This document shows positions 37,301-42,339 of a stretch of DNA of 42,339 bases, piece after piece. The DNA is taken from assembly GCA_015489365.1 (NCBI GenBank), contig WFZW01000065.1, positions 1 to 42,339 of the forward strand, written 5' to 3'. The stretch's first letter is position 1. Each line of letters opens with the position of its first letter. The notes below the pieces were generated by a model, which did no database searches, was not told the origin of the DNA, and worked only from the letters and a program-made list of their open reading frames with translations. Both the position numbers and the translations under genes were made by a program. This DNA comes from Deltaproteobacteria bacterium (GTDB lineage: Bacteria; Desulfobacterota; Dissulfuribacteria; Dissulfuribacterales; QOAL01).

Positions 37301-40120
37301 TCATTTGGTTTCCAGCAGGGTCATGAACATTTCATCAGCGGCCTTGATCAGCTTGGCAGCCGCCGTATAGGCATGTTGGAATTTTATGAGATCCGCCATC
37401 TCTTCATCTAGCGAGACTCCAGAAACCTCGTCCCTCCTGGCCTGGAGTTGGTCAACGGTTGCCCTGCTGAAATCATAATCCTGTTGGAATCCCCGTGAAT
37501 GGATACCCACGGTACCTATTAGTCCTTGATATGCCTCGCCTATGGTGGCATTGTCCAAGTCGGCAATTGGCTGCCTGTTAAGCCCCCTTATGGCCAGGGC
37601 GTTTTGATTGTTGGCCGGTGATAGGTCTCCACCAGCAGGGGTGTTAAGCCCCATATGCGCCAGTAATCCCGTGGTATCATCCAAGAATCTCAGTGAAGTG
37701 GTATTGCCTTCGGCAGAGATGCGAAGACGGCCATCCACTACCTCTGCGCTTATGCCGCTGTTACTGTCTATGGCTGCTGCGATATCTTCTAGAGATTCCT
37801 GGACCCGACCCAGGCCATCTGCAGTGAGGGCAACGTTGACCTGCGTGGCCGCCCCTTGGTTATCCGTAAGCTCAATGATCAAATTGCCCGGGGAAACATT
37901 GGTATCATAGGAGGAAACAGGATCAAACGTACGTTCCACGTGGAAAGTGCCCTTGAGATTCGAACCGGACACAGGAGATGCCATACCAAGGTATTCAAGG
38001 AAGTGGGTATCACCTGTGGCCGCATCATCTATAGACACGCTCCAGCCTGGCCTATCCGTGGATATCTCTAACAACCCTTCCTTTATGGTAGCATCTATCC
38101 CATCGATTTGATTTATCTGCTCAACGACATCCTTCAGTGAGGTAGTGTTTCGGTCGATAGTGATATTCTTCGTTGTCTGTACGCTGCCCTGCGGGTCTAT
38201 TAACGATACGTTGACCGTACCATTTTGAATAGAGATGCCAAGGGGCCTGGCTGGTTCCCTGGCAGATACAGTGCTGATGGCTGTGCCGGCCCCTGACGCC
38301 CCTACCTGGGCCGCGGCAATCAGGCGAGGGTCTTCCTGGATCTTCTCATTGATTCCTATGGTAGCTGCATCGTATCCTGTGAAAAAGCTATTCAGCCCAA
38401 GGGCCGACGTGGCGCCTGATGTGTCCCTTCCAAAGGCAAAGGAACCAACGATGTTGGGATCATCCACACCTATTACGAGCCTCCCATTGAGGATACGTGC
38501 CCTGAGGCCATTTATGCCATCTATTGCTGCACGTAGGTCCTCTAGGGACGTGCCCCCACTTCCCTCCGTAACCTGTATCCGTACAGGGTCATTGACGAGC
38601 GGGGTAGAGGGATCATTGTCTATGACGTCCCCACTAGGTCCATAGAGCCATATCTCGAATTCCCCGTCATGGATATCCTCTGAAAATTCAAGCCCTGAGG
38701 ATTTCAATGAAATTGGTTCCGATGGATTTATTGCCTCATTGGTAGCCGTGGTCTCCTGGAGCCTTATAAGTCCTACCCCTTGCGCATGTTGGCTGTTGAC
38801 TGTTTTGATCAATTCCCTGCCAATCCTGTTTAATTGTTCCACATAATTTAGGGGATAGGAGCCATCGAATTTACCCAGGTCCAGTCCGATTACACCGCCC
38901 GAGATACCATCTACCTGGAAGGATATGGGGTGATCCCCTGGGCTTAGGTCTTCAATATTCAACCTTCCATCCTGTGTTACACTAACCCTTACCTGGGCAG
39001 ACGGGGATGCGTTCAGGAATCGGTTTTCGACGAATGTTGCAAAGTCCGCCAATGTGCCACTGATGCCATCGCTATCATAATCAGTGCCGCTATCATAACT
39101 CCCTGTGACAGGCAACCCCTCCTGGGTCGTACCAGAAATGGATATGGTGAATGGGCCTGTCTCGGTAACACCGTCGATGTCTCCCCAAAGCGTACTCATC
39201 TTGACCGCCTTTCCACCTGTTGTGTTGATCTGCGAAGAGGTGAGTATAGAGGTATCTCTTGGGGAAATTCGGCTCTTTATCTCGATCCAACCTCCTAGCT
39301 CGCCATTTTCAACATCGCTGGTGGTCAATTCTACGCTTTGTCCATCCTTCCCAGACCAGTATACCTTTCCTTCGCGAAAATCCAGTTGCCAGGCACTATC
39401 CCCCTCTACTAGGGGATTGCCTTGGCCTATCAAAACGGTCACCGATCCCCTTTCCGTCTCAAAGTAGTGGATATCGGTGAGGCCAGAAAGTTTCTTTATC
39501 AGATCATCCCTTTGGTCCCGGAGATCATTGGCAGAGTGCCCACTGGCCTCTGCGCTTACAATCTGGACATTCAGCTCGGCCACCTGCTTTGATAGCTGGT
39601 TGATGTCCTTGATGTTACTGTCTATATTCAAATCTACATCGTGGGACATCTGGATGAGCGAGTTGTATTTGTCCCTTAATTGATCCACTAAAAGTGATGC
39701 GCGTTGAAGCAAGGTAGTCCTTTCGGCCATTGCCTCGGCATCGTTTGAAACGTCATCCCATCCTGCCCAGAATTGATTCATCAATTCATTAAGCCCATTT
39801 TCATCCACCTCATTGAGGACCCCTTCTATGAGCTTCATACCAGATTGCCTGGTTTCAAGACCAGACATTACCGAGGTCTTATCAAAGAGTGTGTTCGTAA
39901 TAAATCTATCAAAGTCCCTGGTTATCTCCACCGCCTTTACGCCATTGCCAAGGGGACCGATATACGAAGGGGAGGGGGTACGGGCCTCCAGTGTCACCTC
40001 CTGACGTGAATAGCCCCTTGTATTGACATTGGCCACGTTGTGCCCTGTGGTCTGCAGATTGGTTTGGTGTGTAAGAAGTCCTACCTTTCCTATGTTAAGC
40101 AGGCTCGATAAACCGGGCAT
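37301..40120 (-). CDS. flgK: Flagellar hook-associated protein FlgK (939 aa)
   Basis: MPGLSSLLNIGKVGLLTHQTNLQTTGHNVANVNTRGYSRQEVTLEA; C-terminus VSLDEEMADLIKFQHAYTAAAKLIKAADEMFMTLLE. Confidence 0.95.
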   Translation of the reverse strand: MPGLSSLLNIGKVGLLTHQTNLQTTGHNVANVNTRGYSRQEVTLEARTPSPSYIGPLGNGVKAVEITRDFDRFITNTLFDKTSVMSGLETRQSGMKLIEGVLNEVDENGLNELMNQFWAGWDDVSNDAEAMAERTTLLQRASLLVDQLRDKYNSLIQMSHDVDLNIDSNIKDINQLSKQVAELNVQIVSAEASGHSANDLRDQRDDLIKKLSGLTDIHYFETERGSVTVLIGQGNPLVEGDSAWQLDFREGKVYWSGKDGQSVELTTSDVENGELGGWIEIKSRISPRDTSILTSSQINTTGGKAVKMSTLWGDIDGVTETGPFTISISGTTQEGLPVTGSYDSGTDYDSDGISGTLADFATFVENRFLNASPSAQVRVSVTQDGRLNIEDLSPGDHPISFQVDGISGGVIGLDLGKFDGSYPLNYVEQLNRIGRELIKTVNSQHAQGVGLIRLQETTATNEAINPSEPISLKSSGLEFSEDIHDGEFEIWLYGPSGDVIDNDPSTPLVNDPVRIQVTEGSGGTSLEDLRAAIDGINGLRARILNGRLVIGVDDPNIVGSFAFGRDTSGATSALGLNSFFTGYDAATIGINEKIQEDPRLIAAAQVGASGAGTAISTVSAREPARPLGISIQNGTVNVSLIDPQGSVQTTKNITIDRNTTSLKDVVEQINQIDGIDATIKEGLLEISTDRPGWSVSIDDAATGDTHFLEYLGMASPVSGSNLKGTFHVERTFDPVSSYDTNVSPGNLIIELTDNQGAATQVNVALTADGLGRVQESLEDIAAAIDSNSGISAEVVDGRLRISAEGNTTSLRFLDDTTGLLAHMGLNTPAGGDLSPANNQNALAIRGLNRQPIADLDNATIGEAYQGLIGTVGIHSRGFQQDYDFSRATVDQLQARRDEVSGVSLDEEMADLIKFQHAYTAAAKLIKAADEMFMTLLETK

Positions 40121-40704
40121 TAAATTCCACCATCCTGTTTTCCATGAAGTTGATTGATCTGGTATGAGCAGACCCCATGCCTGTACAGATCGCCCCGGAC
40201 CTGGGTGTTGACGCCTGGGCTATCGTGCCGGGCCCTTGCCGTGGTGCCGTTGTCTTTATCACCAGGTCGTGCATAGGTTGTGTAATTTTCGTGTCCCCTT
40301 TTACCACACAGGATTTCGATAAGCTGTCTCCCAAGATTCATCTCCTGCGTGATCCATTTCAGGGTTGCCTTGTTGGTCCTGTATGCCTGGGCCTTGGCAA
40401 GTTCCAGCCTTGTCTTCCAACGCGTGAATCTATCTACCTCCATGGGATGAAGGATATCCCTTAGTGCAACTAAGGAGGGCGTGTTATTTATCCCTCGATT
40501 CGTGAGTATTTGCCGGGCCAGGAAATCAAGATCCGATTCAAGCCCCTTGATCCTTTGTGCCAGCGCGTTCTTTGAACCGATGATGGTCCATAGGGATTTG
40601 AGATCTCTCGATAGCAGGATCTTCCTCTCCCTATCAAGGATGAGGTTTAGTTGTTGCCATGCCTTGAGGGTCTGATCACATAATATCCAAAATCTTTTGG
40701 GCAT
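40120..40704 (-). CDS. flgN: FlgN-like flagellar chaperone
   Basis: Position between flgJ and flgK; helical ERERKILLSRDLKSLWTIIGSKNALAQRIKGLESDLDFL; stop overlaps flgK start (TAATG). Confidence 0.65.
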   Translation of the reverse strand: MPKRFWILCDQTLKAWQQLNLILDRERKILLSRDLKSLWTIIGSKNALAQRIKGLESDLDFLARQILTNRGINNTPSLVALRDILHPMEVDRFTRWKTRLELAKAQAYRTNKATLKWITQEMNLGRQLIEILCGKRGHENYTTYARPGDKDNGTTARARHDSPGVNTQVRGDLYRHGVCSYQINQLHGKQDGGI

Positions 40705-40741
40705 GGTAACAAGATGGCATGTAGTCGGATTCGATAGATGG

Positions 40742-41077
40742 TTACCTGTCATTACTAAGCCTTTTTCCTGTCTTGGTGCTCAACTGCCTATAAAGCATGT
40801 CACCGATACCGATTCCCCTTTGTGCCATCGCCTGGGCAAGCCTTTCATCGAACATGCCCTTGTATATATCCTCTTGCAATCCTCCATCTAGAAGACCGCT
40901 TTTAGGCACTGTACGGCGCATGGATTGAAGTAGTTTGTTGAGGAAGATGGCCTCAAAGCCGGTGCAGGCCTTTCTTAGGTCCTCGTTGTCCTTGTCGGCC
41001 TTTAATACGTCCTGAAAATCACGTTTTCGGGTTCCATTGATGAGTAAGTGAGCAGGAATCAATGACAAAGGTTCCAT
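40742..41077 (-). CDS. flgJ: Rod-binding domain protein, FlgJ N-terminal type only
   Basis: LRKACTGFEAIFLNKLLQSMRRTVPKSGLLDGGLQEDIYKGMFDERLAQAMAQRGIGIGDMLYRQL; no muramidase domain. Confidence 0.9.
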   Translation of the reverse strand: MEPLSLIPAHLLINGTRKRDFQDVLKADKDNEDLRKACTGFEAIFLNKLLQSMRRTVPKSGLLDGGLQEDIYKGMFDERLAQAMAQRGIGIGDMLYRQLSTKTGKRLSNDR

Positions 41078-41095
41078 AATCTTGTACGCCTTTTC

Positions 41096-41168
41096 CCCTG
41101 TAAAGATACGCCTTGGGCGTGTTTTCCTTTGGTTTGCAGCCCATGGGCTAAGGCCGCATAAAAATTTT
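41096..41168 (+). repeat. Family A-like element, degenerate, with strong first stem
   Basis: CCCTGTAAAGATACGCCTTGGGCGTGTTTTCCTTTGGTTTGCAGCCCATGGGCTAAGGCCGCATAAAAATTTTA; stem ATACGCC/GGCGTGT. Confidence 0.55.
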
Positions 41169-42327
41169 AGATAATCTCCAGGTCCGCCTGTAGGGCGCCG
41201 GCAGCCTTGACCGATTGCAGGATGGAAATCAGGTCCCTGGGGGTCACCCCCACTGCATTGAGCGCCCTTACAAGTTCGCCTATGGTTGTTCCCGATCTCA
41301 GGACAACCAGCTTGCCGCCTTGCTCCTTGGCATTTATTTCGCTCTTGGGGGTGACTACCGTCTGCCCCTGGCCAAATGGTTGCGGTTGAGAAACTTGCGG
41401 GGTTTCCTTGATCTGTATGCTCAAGTTTCCATGGGCTATTGCCACCCGCGATACCCGTACCTGCTCTCCCATTACTACCGTGCCGGTGCGCTCATCCAGT
41501 ACTACCTTTGCCTTGGTGTCAGGGTCTATCTCCAGGTTCTCGATGGAGGCCATAAGCCCGACTGCATTACCTTGATATTCCGGTGGCACCGTCAGGTTCA
41601 CTGTCTCCGCATCGACAGGACGGGCGAGGTCGGCGCCGAGGGTATCGTTTATGGCCTCGGTTATCCTGGTTACCGTGGTGAAATCTGGGTTGTTCAAGCT
41701 GATTTTTATACTGGATTTTCCATTGAGATCGAAGGGAATTTCCCGTTCCACCGTTGCCCCATTGGGAATCCGGCCTACGGTAGGATGATTTTTCTGTACC
41801 CCCGTTCCGGATGCCCCCTCCACGGCGAATCCACCTATGCTGAGTGGTCCCTGTGCAAGGGCATAGACCTTACCATCGACCCCCTTAAGCGGTGTAAGCA
41901 GCAGGGTTCCTCCCTGGAGGCTCTTGGCATCGCCCATTGAAGAGACCACTACATCTATCCGTTGTCCTATCTTGGCAAATGGCCTAAGCTTGGCGGTTAC
42001 CATTACACCAGCAACATTTTTAACCTTCACCTGCTTCGGGTCTACATTAATGCCCATGCGCTCCATCATGTTGACTATGGACTGGGTGGTAAATTGTGCC
42101 TGGGTGCCATCGCCCGACCCATTCAGCCCTACCACCAACCCGTAGCCAACCAGTTGATTGATTCGCATACCCTGGAGGGTGGCAATATCCTTTATCCTGG
42201 CCGCCAACACCTGGCTAGTCTCGCCTGTTGAGGACAGCACTAGGGCAAAAAATACCCATGTCTTGAAAAGGGCCAGGATGATTTTTCCGGCCGTACGTTG
42301 CGCTGAATATTTTTGCTGGTTTGACAT
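41167..42327 (-). CDS. flgI: Flagellar P-ring protein FlgI
   Basis: ARIKDIATLQGMRINQLVGYGLVVGLNGSGDGTQAQFTTQSIVNMMERMGI. Confidence 0.96.
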   Translation of the reverse strand: MSNQQKYSAQRTAGKIILALFKTWVFFALVLSSTGETSQVLAARIKDIATLQGMRINQLVGYGLVVGLNGSGDGTQAQFTTQSIVNMMERMGINVDPKQVKVKNVAGVMVTAKLRPFAKIGQRIDVVVSSMGDAKSLQGGTLLLTPLKGVDGKVYALAQGPLSIGGFAVEGASGTGVQKNHPTVGRIPNGATVEREIPFDLNGKSSIKISLNNPDFTTVTRITEAINDTLGADLARPVDAETVNLTVPPEYQGNAVGLMASIENLEIDPDTKAKVVLDERTGTVVMGEQVRVSRVAIAHGNLSIQIKETPQVSQPQPFGQGQTVVTPKSEINAKEQGGKLVVLRSGTTIGELVRALNAVGVTPRDLISILQSVKAAGALQADLEII

Positions 42328-42339
42328 GGTCTTTCTACC

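Overview
The window reads as a chromosomal segment of a motile, deltaproteobacterium-like organism (inferred from gene content, not verified). Left to right it carries: aroD (3' end off the left edge), a stand-alone IMP-cyclohydrolase domain of PurH, tRNA-Pro(CGG), an Mth938/DUF498-like gene, cbiA/cobB, fliK-flgD-flgE, a fused secDF, murA, moaA, a gcvH-like gene, fabD, an unannotated UGA-containing mini-gene, serS, a GspE/PilB-type ATPase with its neighbour gene, mglA/mglB, an HDOD gene, a chemosensory cluster (three tandem receiver + degenerate CheB-like proteins, cheY, cheA), a roughly 12-heme cytochrome, fliW, csrA, flgL, flgK, flgN, flgJ and flgI. Strongest candidates: (1) a missed small selenoprotein gene at 16004-16195, CxxC...CxxU...CxxC, with a SECIS-like hairpin (GGU in the apical loop) directly after the in-frame UGA; (2) a dispersed family of about 14 intergenic structured repeats, mostly in sense orientation just upstream of start codons, with compensatory changes in the first stem, plus a second related repeat type; (3) three tandem CheB-like response regulators that keep the receiver Asp but lack the methylesterase triad, next to a CheA with two Hpt-like segments that appear to lack the phospho-His. 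All calls are by eye; no searches or folding were run.
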